Source: AC-37 sp045805345
GTDB taxonomy: Bacteria > Actinomycetota > Thermoleophilia > Solirubrobacterales > Thermoleophilaceae
DNA length: 18,145 bases
NCBI GenBank assembly: GCA_045805345.1
Contig: JBJMLK010000054.1
Coordinates: 1-18,145 of the forward strand
Reading direction: 5' to 3'
The notes below the pieces were generated by a model. That model made no database searches. It was not told the DNA's origin and saw nothing but the letters and a program-made list of their open reading frames with translations. Shown here piece by piece: positions 12,461 to 18,145 of this stretch; position 1 is the first letter of the stretch, and every line of letters starts with the position of its first letter. Made by a program: the position numbers and the translations under genes.

Positions 12461-13575
12461 AGAGCGCGCAGGTCGCGCACGTGGCGCTCCTCGGAGTAGC
12501 GCTCGCGCACGCGCTCGCGGAGCGCGCGGCCCTCGCGTGCGCACAGGTCCGGGTCCTCCCACAGCCGCTGCATGGCGGCACCGAGGGCGCCGGCGTCGCG
12601 GCGCGCGACGCAGCGGTCGGGGCCCAGGATCTCGGGCAGCGAGCCGGTGTCCGAGGCCACGACCGGCACGCCCGCCGCCATCGCCTCGAGCGCCGCGTAC
12701 GGCATCACCTCGGGACCGACGGACGGCACGACGGCCATCGCGGCGCCGGCCAGCAGCCGGGCCACGCGCTCGGCCGGCACGCGCCCGAGCAGCTCCACCG
12801 GGGCGTCGCCTCCATCCACCAGCGCGAGCAGCTCCGGGGCGAGCGGGCCGTCGCCCACCACGCGCAGCGGGACACCCGACTGCAGCGCGGCACCGACCGC
12901 CACGCCGGCACCCTTCTCCACCGACAGCCGGCCGGCCATCAGCGCGTACCCGCCGTCCGCGGGCGAGGCGGGCGCGGCCTCGGGCACGTAGTTGGGGATC
13001 ACCTCGAGCCGCTCGGCCGGCAGCCCGAGGCGCGTGAGCTGCTCGGCGGCGAAGCGGCTGGGCGTGACGAAGCGGTCGACGGCGTCGAGCACCGCCGGCT
13101 GGTGGAGGGCGAGCGCCGTGCTGTAGGCGGCTGACTCCGGCAGCGAGCCGCGGCAGTTGAGCACGAGGCCCGGCAGGGTGAAGCGGCGCGAGCAGCGGAA
13201 GCAGGTCGCGCCGTCCCGGAACGCGACGGCGATCGAGCAGAACAGGCGGAAGTTGTGCAGGTGCAGGACCACGCGCGCGCCGGCGTCGCGGGCCGCGCGC
13301 AGCGACCGCGGGCCGAACAGTGGGTTCATGTTGTGCACGTGCACGACGTTCGCCTCGATGGCGCGCACGGCGGCCGCGACGTCGCCGGGCCGCTCGCCGC
13401 CGCGCAGGAGAGCGGCGCCGGCACGCGCGCGCGCCGCCTCGCCCGAGTCCCGCACGAGCGGGGCGTGCGTGATCCCGGCGCGCCGGAACGCGGCCAGCTG
13501 CAGGTCGACCGCCCGCTCCTCCCCGCCCTCGTGCCGGTAGCGGTTGTGGAGCACGAGCACACGCGGCTCGCTCAT
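12433..13575 (-). CDS. GT4 family glycosyltransferase with Cys cluster
   Basis: A 380-residue GT-B fold transferase. The N-terminal domain starts RVLVLHNRYRHEGGEER (5-21), with an HVHNMNPLFGPRSL acceptor-side stretch near 79-92. A cysteine set (Cys113, Cys125, Cys128, Cys141: LFCS, CFRC, LNCRG) matches the insert seen in many GT4 proteins and may bind a metal. VIPNYVPE (192-199) precedes the donor domain with GRLSVEKG (215-222) and VVGDGPL (239-245). The E-x7-E motif is Glu289/Glu297 (PEVMPYAALEAMAAG). ATG at 13575 overlaps the stop of the upstream minus-strand GT4 (ATGA), showing coupling. It likely extends the glycan from a nucleotide-sugar donor at the inner membrane face; donor unknown. 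Confidence 0.93.
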   Translation of the reverse strand: MSEPRVLVLHNRYRHEGGEERAVDLQLAAFRRAGITHAPLVRDSGEAARARAGAALLRGGERPGDVAAAVRAIEANVVHVHNMNPLFGPRSLRAARDAGARVVLHLHNFRLFCSIAVAFRDGATCFRCSRRFTLPGLVLNCRGSLPESAAYSTALALHQPAVLDAVDRFVTPSRFAAEQLTRLGLPAERLEVIPNYVPEAAPASPADGGYALMAGRLSVEKGAGVAVGAALQSGVPLRVVGDGPLAPELLALVDGGDAPVELLGRVPAERVARLLAGAAMAVVPSVGPEVMPYAALEAMAAGVPVVASDTGSLPEILGPDRCVARRDAGALGAAMQRLWEDPDLCAREGRALRERVRERYSEERHVRDLRALYERVQTQA

Positions 13576-14612
13576 CGCGGCACGACCCCCAGCGCGGGCA
13601 GCACCACGGAGGCCACGGCCTCCAGCACCGCGTCCTCGCGATAGGGGGCGAGCAGTGAGAGCGCGCGCTCGCGATAGGCGTCGAGCGCTCCCGCCCCCAG
13701 CCCCAGCGCCGCCCGTATCGACTCCGCGAGCGAGCCCGCCGACACGTCCCGCGCCACCAGCTCCGGCGCCAGCTCGCGGGCGAGCGGGAGCGCCTCGAAC
13801 GACCCGGGCGTCGGCACCGTGGCGAGCAGCGCGCCCGCGGCGAGCCCCTCCATCGGCGCGATGCCGAAGTCCTCCCAGCGCGACGCGTTCACGAACACCC
13901 GCGCGCGGCGCACCAGGTCGAGCCAGCGCTCGCGCGGCAGCGGCCCCGCCCACTCGACTCCCGGCGGCTCGTGCACGTCGTGGCGCCGCAGCCAGCGCAG
14001 TCCGGCCTCGCGTCCGATGCCGCCGATCGCGAGCCGCGCTCCGGGCGGCGCCGCCTCGGCCCAGGCTGCGCACAGGAGCTCGAGGCCCCGCTTGCGCGGA
14101 TCGCCCGCGTAGGCGACCGCGTCGATGTCGCGCTCGCCCGCTCCGGCGATCGGCTCGATCGGTATCGGCACGCGCACGCACGGCGGCCGCGCGTCGCGAA
14201 CCGCGACGGACGCGCCATGGGAGACCGGCATCAGCACCGCGGCGCGCTCGATCACGCCGCGCTCGCGCCGCCGCTGCCAGGCACCGCCCGCGCCGGGGCG
14301 GTTGAGCGCGGCCACGGCGTCGAAGCGGATCCCGTACGGCGCGTCCGGGCGCTGAAGCAGCGCGGTGGTGATGGCCGAGTACACCACCGCGCGCGCGTCG
14401 AGGTGCGCGGCCGACCGGCGCGCGGCCGCGGCCTCGATCAGGTCGGTGAGCGCCGCCCCGCGGCGCAGCCGTCCGGCAGCGCCCAGTCGCACCGGCACCA
14501 CATCGCAGCTGGCCCCCGCGCGCCGCACTAGGTCCGCGAACGCCTCGTCGGAGCGCGCCAGGCCCGGCGTCGTGCTGAGCGACACGAGCGCGATGTCCGC
14601 GGCCGGGCTCAA
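13572..14612 (-). CDS. GT4-like family glycosyltransferase
   Basis: A 346-residue GT-B type transferase starting at TTG (14612). The N-terminal domain is short and weakly conserved. The donor-binding half is clear: AYAGDPRKRGLELLCAAW (168-184), GVEWAGPLPRERWLDLVRRARVFVNAS (218-244) and WEDFGIAPMEGLAAG (246-260) with Glu247-x7-Glu255. The long open frame continues upstream to 15440, but that part lies antisense to a clear GT2 gene and is not protein-like. TTG 14612 is chosen because it sits 8 nt after TACCCT on the minus strand and gives a sensible start (SPAADIALVSLS); a GTG at 14585 is the alternative. It overlaps the next minus-strand gene by 4 nt. Role: addition of a sugar to the polymer, specificity unknown. 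Confidence 0.87.
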   Translation of the reverse strand: MSPAADIALVSLSTTPGLARSDEAFADLVRRAGASCDVVPVRLGAAGRLRRGAALTDLIEAAAARRSAAHLDARAVVYSAITTALLQRPDAPYGIRFDAVAALNRPGAGGAWQRRRERGVIERAAVLMPVSHGASVAVRDARPPCVRVPIPIEPIAGAGERDIDAVAYAGDPRKRGLELLCAAWAEAAPPGARLAIGGIGREAGLRWLRRHDVHEPPGVEWAGPLPRERWLDLVRRARVFVNASRWEDFGIAPMEGLAAGALLATVPTPGSFEALPLARELAPELVARDVSAGSLAESIRAALGLGAGALDAYRERALSLLAPYREDAVLEAVASVVLPALGVVPR

Positions 14613-14620
14613 GATCGCTG

Positions 14621-14630
14621 AGGGTAACCT
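14621..14630. promoter_or_regulatory. Symmetric -10 box for two divergent leaderless genes
   Basis: AGGGTAACCT fits ANNNTANNNT. The plus-strand hexamer TAACCT (14625-14630) is 6 nt before GTG 14637. The minus-strand hexamer TACCCT (14626-14621) is 8 nt before TTG 14612. Both share the TA at 14625-14626. The complete gap between the two start codons is 24 nt. This is the same design as at 1428-1437. Confidence 0.65.
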
Positions 14631-14636
14631 GCGAGC

Positions 14637-15488
14637 GTGCCAGAGCCGGTCGTCTCGGTGGTCGTCCCGACCCGCGATCGCGCGGGCTATCTCGACGTGA
14701 CGCTCCGCTCCCTCCGCGACCAGGACCTGACCGAGCCCTACGAGCTGATCGTGGCCGAGGACGGTTCGGCGGCGGCTGCGACGGCCGACGTGGCCCGGCG
14801 GTCGGGCGCGCGGCTGGTCAGCTCCCCGCGCAGCGGGCCGAACACGGCCCGCAACGCGGGCATCGAGGCGGCGGCGGCGGACCTGGTCGCGCTCGTGGAC
14901 GACGACGTGGATACCCCGCCCGGCTGGCTGCGCGCCATGGTCGAGGGCGCGGGACGGCACCCCGATGCGGACGCGTTCGGGGGCCCGATCCGCGCCCGGC
15001 TGGAGGGTCCCGCGCCGCGCGCCTGCGGCCGCGAGGGGCCGCCGATCACTTCGCTCGACCTCGGGCCTGCGGACCGCGAGGCCGAGCTGGTGTGGAGCGC
15101 GAACATGGCGCTCCGCCGGTCGGCGTTCGATCGGATCGGCGGCTTCGACGAGCGCTTCTCGACGGGCGGGGACGAGGAGGAGTGGCTGCGGCGGCTGCGC
15201 GCTGCCGGCGGGCGCGTGGTGTACCTCGCGGCCGCCGGGCTCGACCACCGCCGCGCGGGCGACGACGCCCGGCTGCGCGCGCTGATGCGCAGCGCGTACC
15301 GGCGCGGCCGCAACATGCGGGCCTACGACGCGACGCGCGAGCGCGCCCCGGCGCTTCCGCGCGAGCTCCGCGTGCTCGCCGGCTGCGGCTGGCACACGGT
15401 GCGGCGCGCGTGCCCGCAGGGGCTCGTGATGGGCGCGCACTCGGCGGGGCGAATCGCGGAGGCGGTGCGGCCGTCGCGGCTGCGGTGA
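14637..15488 (+). CDS. GT2 family glycosyltransferase
   Basis: A 283-residue GT-A transferase. VSVVVPTRDRAGYLDVTL (6-23) is the first strand and helix, AEDGSAAA (40-47) the nucleotide-binding turn, and NTARNAGIEAA (69-79) a typical helix. LVALVDDDVDTPPGWL (83-98) holds the metal-binding DDD. SANMALRRSAFDRIGGFDERFSTGGDEEEWLRRLRAAG (154-191) is the classical acceptor segment with the E(E)EW acid motif. The start GTG 14637 lies 6 nt after TAACCT and gives the first strand immediately. Its TGA overlaps the next gene's GTG. It heads an operon of transferases reading to the window end. Specificity cannot be told. Confidence 0.92.
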   Translation: MPEPVVSVVVPTRDRAGYLDVTLRSLRDQDLTEPYELIVAEDGSAAAATADVARRSGARLVSSPRSGPNTARNAGIEAAAADLVALVDDDVDTPPGWLRAMVEGAGRHPDADAFGGPIRARLEGPAPRACGREGPPITSLDLGPADREAELVWSANMALRRSAFDRIGGFDERFSTGGDEEEWLRRLRAAGGRVVYLAAAGLDHRRAGDDARLRALMRSAYRRGRNMRAYDATRERAPALPRELRVLAGCGWHTVRRACPQGLVMGAHSAGRIAEAVRPSRLR

Positions 15489-16342
15489 CGGTGCCCGCCG
15501 TCGGCGACTTCACCTCGGGCGAGCGCGGCAGCCCCGGCGGCCGCGTGCGCAGGACCCTGCGCCGGATCGACGACCGCCTGCTCGGCGCGCAGCTCGCGGT
15601 CACCGCCCGCGGCCGGCTCGACCGGCTCGCGGCGCAGGCGCCGGCGCGCGACCTGCTCGTCGTCTCGGTCTACCGGCCCGGCGGCGGCGATCTGCCGCGC
15701 GCGCTGGCGAACCTGCGCGACACGCGGCACTCGCTGCGACTGGCGCTCGGGTCGACGGGCGAGGCCGAGCCGGCGCTCGCGCCCGACACGGTCGCGACGG
15801 AGCTGGCGGGCGGGAAGTACGAGAACGTCGACGCCCTGCTGCGTGCGGCGGGAGGTCCAGGCGCCGCCGACTGGACGCTCGTCGTGGACGACGACGTCGT
15901 CCTGCCCGGTCGCTTCCTCGACCGCTTCCTGGGCGTCTGCGAGCGCCTCGGTCTCGCTCTCGCGCAGCCGGCGCAGTCGAGCGCGAGCTTCGCCGCGTGG
16001 TCGCACGTGCGCCGCCGCCGCGGGGTGCTCGCCCGCGAGACGCGCTTCGTGGAGATCGGCCCCGTCACGGCGTTCCGGCGCGACGCGCTCGAGGCGCTCA
16101 GCCCGTTTCCGCCGCTCCGCTACGGCTGGGGGCTGGACCTGCACTGGGGCGCGGTGGCCGAGCAGCGTGGCTGGAAGATGGGTGTGGTCGACGCCCTGCC
16201 GGTGCGCCACGAGCGAACCGCGGTGGCTGTCTCGTACTCGCCCGACGACGCGATCGAGGAGGCGCGCCGCTTCCTCACCGGACGGCCGTTCGTGGACAGC
16301 CGGCGCGCGCCTGAGGCGCTGCGCGTCCACCCCCTGCGATGA
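15485..16342 (+). CDS. Putative GT-A-like glycosyltransferase, family not recognised
   Basis: A 285-residue protein I cannot place in a named family with certainty. After a basic N-terminus (VRRTLRRIDDRLL, 21-33), a strand LLVVSVYR (57-64) is followed by ENVDALLRAA (113-122), a possible acceptor-side helix, and WTLVVDDDVVLPGRFLDRFL (130-149), whose DDD looks like a GT-A metal site. VEIGPVTAFRRDALEAL (189-205) and LRYGWGLDLHWGAVAEQRGW (211-230) resemble the second half of GT-A enzymes. VVDALPVRHERTAVAVSYSPDDAIEEARRFL (234-264) carries a conserved-looking His. Start GTG 15485 overlaps the preceding stop by 4 nt, and its own stop overlaps the next ATG (ATGA). Its position between two transferases supports a glycosyltransferase role. 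Confidence 0.75.
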   Translation: MTVPAVGDFTSGERGSPGGRVRRTLRRIDDRLLGAQLAVTARGRLDRLAAQAPARDLLVVSVYRPGGGDLPRALANLRDTRHSLRLALGSTGEAEPALAPDTVATELAGGKYENVDALLRAAGGPGAADWTLVVDDDVVLPGRFLDRFLGVCERLGLALAQPAQSSASFAAWSHVRRRRGVLARETRFVEIGPVTAFRRDALEALSPFPPLRYGWGLDLHWGAVAEQRGWKMGVVDALPVRHERTAVAVSYSPDDAIEEARRFLTGRPFVDSRRAPEALRVHPLR

Positions 16343-17550
16343 GGGTGTGCGTGGTGGCGGAGTACTACCCGCGCCGGCGCGACCCGGTGCTCGGTGTGTG
16401 GGCGCACCGCCAGGCGCTCGCGGCGCGCGACGCCGGCGCCGAGGCGGGCGTGCTGGCGCTTGAGCGCCCGCTGCCGGGCGCGGCAGCGCTCCGGGCGGCG
16501 GCGCGCGGCCGGGCCGGCCGGCTCGGGCGCGAGCTGCGCGGCTTCGCGCGCCAGCCGCGGCGCGACGCGCTCGACGGCATAGAGGTCGAGTACGTGCGCT
16601 TCGCCTCGCCGCCGCGCGAGCGCGCCTACGCGAGCTGGCACCGGTGGGCGCGGCGGCCGCTCGCCCGCGCGCTCGATCGTGCTTACGCGCGCCGCCCCTT
16701 CGACCTCGTGCACGCCCACTACGCGCACCTCGCCGGAGCCGCCGCGCTGCCGTGGGCCGCGGACCGCGGCATGCCGCTGGCCGTGTCCGTGCACGGCGGT
16801 GACCTGCTGGCCCCGGTCCTCTCCACGCCGGCCGCGCGCGCGACCGTCGCCGCGGTGCTCCGCGCGAGCGCGGTGACGATGTGCAACAGCCGCGCGACGC
16901 TCGCCGCCGCGGCGGCGCTGGCGGGCGGAGACGACCGGATGCGCGTGGTCTACCCGCCCGGCGAGCCGCCACCGTCGCCGCTCCCGCCGCGCCACGAGCG
17001 GCCCACCGTCGCGACCCTCGCCCACGTGATCCCGCGCAAGCGGCACGCCGACGTGCTCGAGGCGCTCCCGCGGGTGCCCGCGCTGCGCTGGGTCGTGATC
17101 GGGGACGGCCCCGAGCTGCCGGCGCTGCGCGCCCGGGCGAGCGAGCTGGGCGTGGCGGACCGCGTCCAGTGGGCCGGCGAGCTGGAGCCGCGCGCGGCGC
17201 TGCGCGAGCTCGCGCGCTGCCACCTGATGGCGATGCCGAGCGTGGACGAGGCCTTCGGGGTGGCGTACGTCGAGGCACTCGCCTGCGCAGTCCCGGCGAT
17301 CGGCTGCGCCGGGGAGGGCGGGCCGGAGGAGATAGCCGCCGCGGGCGACGGCATGATCCTCGTGCCGCGCCGCGACCCGGCCGCCCTGGCCGAGACGCTC
17401 GCCGCGCTGATCACCGACCCGGACCGGCTGACCACGCTCGCGGAGGCGGCGCGCGCCACCGCGGGCGACCACTTCGGGCGCGAGGCGTGCGGCCGGGCGA
17501 CGGTCGAGGCGTACGGCGCGGCGCTCGCAAATTCGGGAAAGGGGGTCTGA
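16339..17550 (+). CDS. GT4 family glycosyltransferase with repeat-derived C-terminus
   Basis: A 403-residue GT-B transferase. The N-terminus VCVVAEYYPRRRDPVLGVW (3-21) includes the glycine-loop region. FDLVHAHYAH (121-130) and VSVHGGDLL (149-157) are standard acceptor-domain motifs. VIPRKRHADVLEAL (230-243), WVVIGDGPEL (251-260) and VQWAGELE (276-283) are donor-domain motifs, and VDEAFGVAYVEALA (302-315) gives Glu304-x7-Glu312. GCAGEGGPEEI (322-332) resembles the usual GxxGGxxE loop. ATG 16339 overlaps the preceding stop. The last seven residues (ANSGKGV) and the TGA stop are encoded by the first, divergent copy of a palindromic repeat, so the native end of the gene seems to have been replaced or trimmed. 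The next gene is in the same reading frame beyond the repeats. Confidence 0.92.
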   Translation: MRVCVVAEYYPRRRDPVLGVWAHRQALAARDAGAEAGVLALERPLPGAAALRAAARGRAGRLGRELRGFARQPRRDALDGIEVEYVRFASPPRERAYASWHRWARRPLARALDRAYARRPFDLVHAHYAHLAGAAALPWAADRGMPLAVSVHGGDLLAPVLSTPAARATVAAVLRASAVTMCNSRATLAAAAALAGGDDRMRVVYPPGEPPPSPLPPRHERPTVATLAHVIPRKRHADVLEALPRVPALRWVVIGDGPELPALRARASELGVADRVQWAGELEPRAALRELARCHLMAMPSVDEAFGVAYVEALACAVPAIGCAGEGGPEEIAAAGDGMILVPRRDPAALAETLAALITDPDRLTTLAEAARATAGDHFGREACGRATVEAYGAALANSGKGV

Positions 17551-17559
17551 CCCCTTGGC
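17527..17559. repeat. Divergent, truncated repeat copy (unit 0)
   Basis: It begins GCAAATTCGG and contains the palindromic core GGGGTCTGACCCC (17542-17554) in a partial match to the 48-bp unit. The TGA inside the core (17548-17550) is the stop codon of the preceding GT4 gene. The downstream GAGGGTGG part of the unit is missing. Confidence 0.8.
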
Positions 17560-17655
17560 GCAAGCTGCGAAAAGGGGTCTGACCCCGTTGAGGGTGGTCG
17601 AGGGTTCGCAAGCTGCGAAAAGGGGTCTGAGCCCGTTGAGGGTGGTCGAGGGTTC
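17560..17655. repeat. Two tandem 48-bp direct repeats with palindromic core
   Basis: Units at 17560-17607 and 17608-17655 are identical at 47 of 48 positions. Each runs GCAAGCTGCGAAAA, then the core, then a GTTGAGGGTGGTCGAGGGTTC-like tail (21 bases). The core of the first is the perfect inverted repeat GGGGTC-T-GACCCC (17574-17586); in the second one C is changed to G (17631), breaking the dyad. The period is a multiple of three and has no stop in the frame shared by the flanking genes. The second unit ends right at the GTG of the next gene, and its GAGGG motifs (17638-17642 and 17648-17652) could serve as its ribosome-binding site. No transposase is nearby. Confidence 0.9.
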
Positions 17656-18145
17656 GTGAGCGATCTCGATTCGCGGCCGGTCGCGCTCGTGACCCGCGAG
17701 GTGTCGTCCTACCGGCGCGAGCCGTTCGCGCTGCTCGACGAGGCCGAGGGCGTCGAGGTGCTCGCCTGGAAGGACGGCGACCCCACGCAGCTCGGCGCGG
17801 CGCGGCAGGTGGGGCGCGGGCGCTACCGGGCCGTCGTGTGCGGCATCGCCGGACGTGTGGCGCTGCCCGCCACCTACGCCGCCGCGCGCCGCGCGGGCGT
17901 GCCGTTCGTGCTCTGGACCTCGCTCTGGGCCCACCCGCGCTCGCCCGTCCACCTTGCTTCGCGCATCCCGACCCGCGCGCTCTACACGGGCGCCGACGCG
18001 GTGATCGCGTACGGGCCCCACGTCGCACGCCACGTGGAGCACGAGAGCGGCCGGGCTGACGTGTTCGTGGCCCCGCAGGCGTGCGAGCACCGGACGCCGG
18101 CCGACCCGCGCGCCGCCGCCGCGTGGCGCGCCCGTCTGGGCGCCG
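17656..18145 (+). CDS. GT4-like glycosyltransferase, 3' end cut by window edge
   Basis: An open frame from GTG 17656 to the window end gives 163 residues. PVALVTREVSSYRREPFALLDEAEGVEVLAW reads as the first strand-helix-strand of a GT-B N-terminal domain. YRAVVCGIAGRVALPATYAAARRAGVPFVLWTSLWAHP and TRALYTGADAVIAYGPHVARHVE are the matching acceptor-domain motifs (a strand leading into W-T/H, then the ADAVIAYG-type strand found in GT4 proteins). The donor domain and E-x7-E motif lie beyond the edge. No other ATG, GTG or TTG occurs in frame between the upstream TGA (17548) and GTG 17656. The sequence immediately before the start belongs to the second tandem repeat. By context it is one more polymer-assembling transferase; specificity unknown. 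Confidence 0.82.
   Translation, partial: MSDLDSRPVALVTREVSSYRREPFALLDEAEGVEVLAWKDGDPTQLGAARQVGRGRYRAVVCGIAGRVALPATYAAARRAGVPFVLWTSLWAHPRSPVHLASRIPTRALYTGADAVIAYGPHVARHVEHESGRADVFVAPQACEHRTPADPRAAAAWRARLGA

Noticed and set aside
12452..12466. CGCTC/GAGCG hairpin as an intrinsic terminator between the convergent genes
   Set aside because: Only five pairs, no T tract on either strand, and it overlaps the coding ends.
14613..15440. Upstream half of the 622-residue minus-strand frame as part of the GT4-like protein
   Set aside because: It is antisense to a convincing GT2 gene and has no domain; the real protein begins at about 14612.
17527..17655. CRISPR array
   Set aside because: Units are tandem without spacers, only two are full length, and there are no cas genes; the palindromic core fits a dispersed intergenic repeat instead.

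Overview
The window is uniformly very GC-rich (roughly three quarters G+C by eye). Nearly all of it is coding: genes overlap by 1-10 nt (GTGA, ATGA, TGATG junctions), GTG starts are common, and Shine-Dalgarno sequences are few. TAnnnT hexamers sit directly before start codons, which points to leaderless mRNAs. This fits a high-GC actinobacterium, possibly of the Thermoleophilia type; that placement is inference from composition and style, not from a marker gene. There is no rRNA, tRNA, CRISPR array or transposase gene.

Functionally it is a surface-polysaccharide / glycoconjugate locus. Layout: (A) 1-1419, minus strand, two GT2 glycosyltransferases, the second cut by the window edge. (B) 1446-3280, plus strand, glucose-1-phosphate cytidylyltransferase (rfbF) and CDP-glucose 4,6-dehydratase (rfbG), which together make CDP-4-dehydro-6-deoxy-glucose. 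(C) 3351-7811, plus strand, a polyprenyl-phosphate-sugar-synthase-like GT2, a small DUF2304-type membrane protein, a WecG/TagA/CpsF glycosyltransferase and a large YfhO-like GT-C membrane protein. Together these look like a lipid-carrier-dependent, extracytoplasmic glycosylation cassette. (D) 7821-10635, plus strand, a nucleotide-sugar dehydrogenase and a DHA2-type MFS exporter. (E) 10776-12460, plus strand, an NDP-sugar epimerase/dehydratase-family SDR and a SAM methyltransferase. (F) 14612-12433, minus strand, two GT4 glycosyltransferases, convergent with E and overlapping it by 28 bp. (G) 14637 to the end, plus strand, a GT2, an unrecognised GT-A-like protein, a GT4, an array of 48-bp repeats, and a further GT4-like gene cut by the window end.

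The genes jointly supply activated sugars (CDP-6-deoxyhexose branch, a uronic-acid-type oxidation, an epimerised or reduced sugar), at least eight or nine transferases to assemble them, a methyltransferase for decoration, and membrane steps. No Wzx/Wzy, ABC exporter or initiating phosphoglycosyltransferase is visible, so the locus must continue beyond the window.

The most notable non-coding signals are these. Two divergent intergenic gaps of 24-26 nt are each built on one symmetric ANNNTANNNT box, which could drive leaderless transcription both ways. The same TAnnnT-N6-8-start grammar recurs at two unidirectional gene heads. A tandem 48-bp palindrome-bearing repeat supplies the stop codon of one glycosyltransferase and the sequence just before the start of the next, and a core-less relative lies 6.9 kb away. 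A 34-bp dyad lies upstream of the epimerase promoter.
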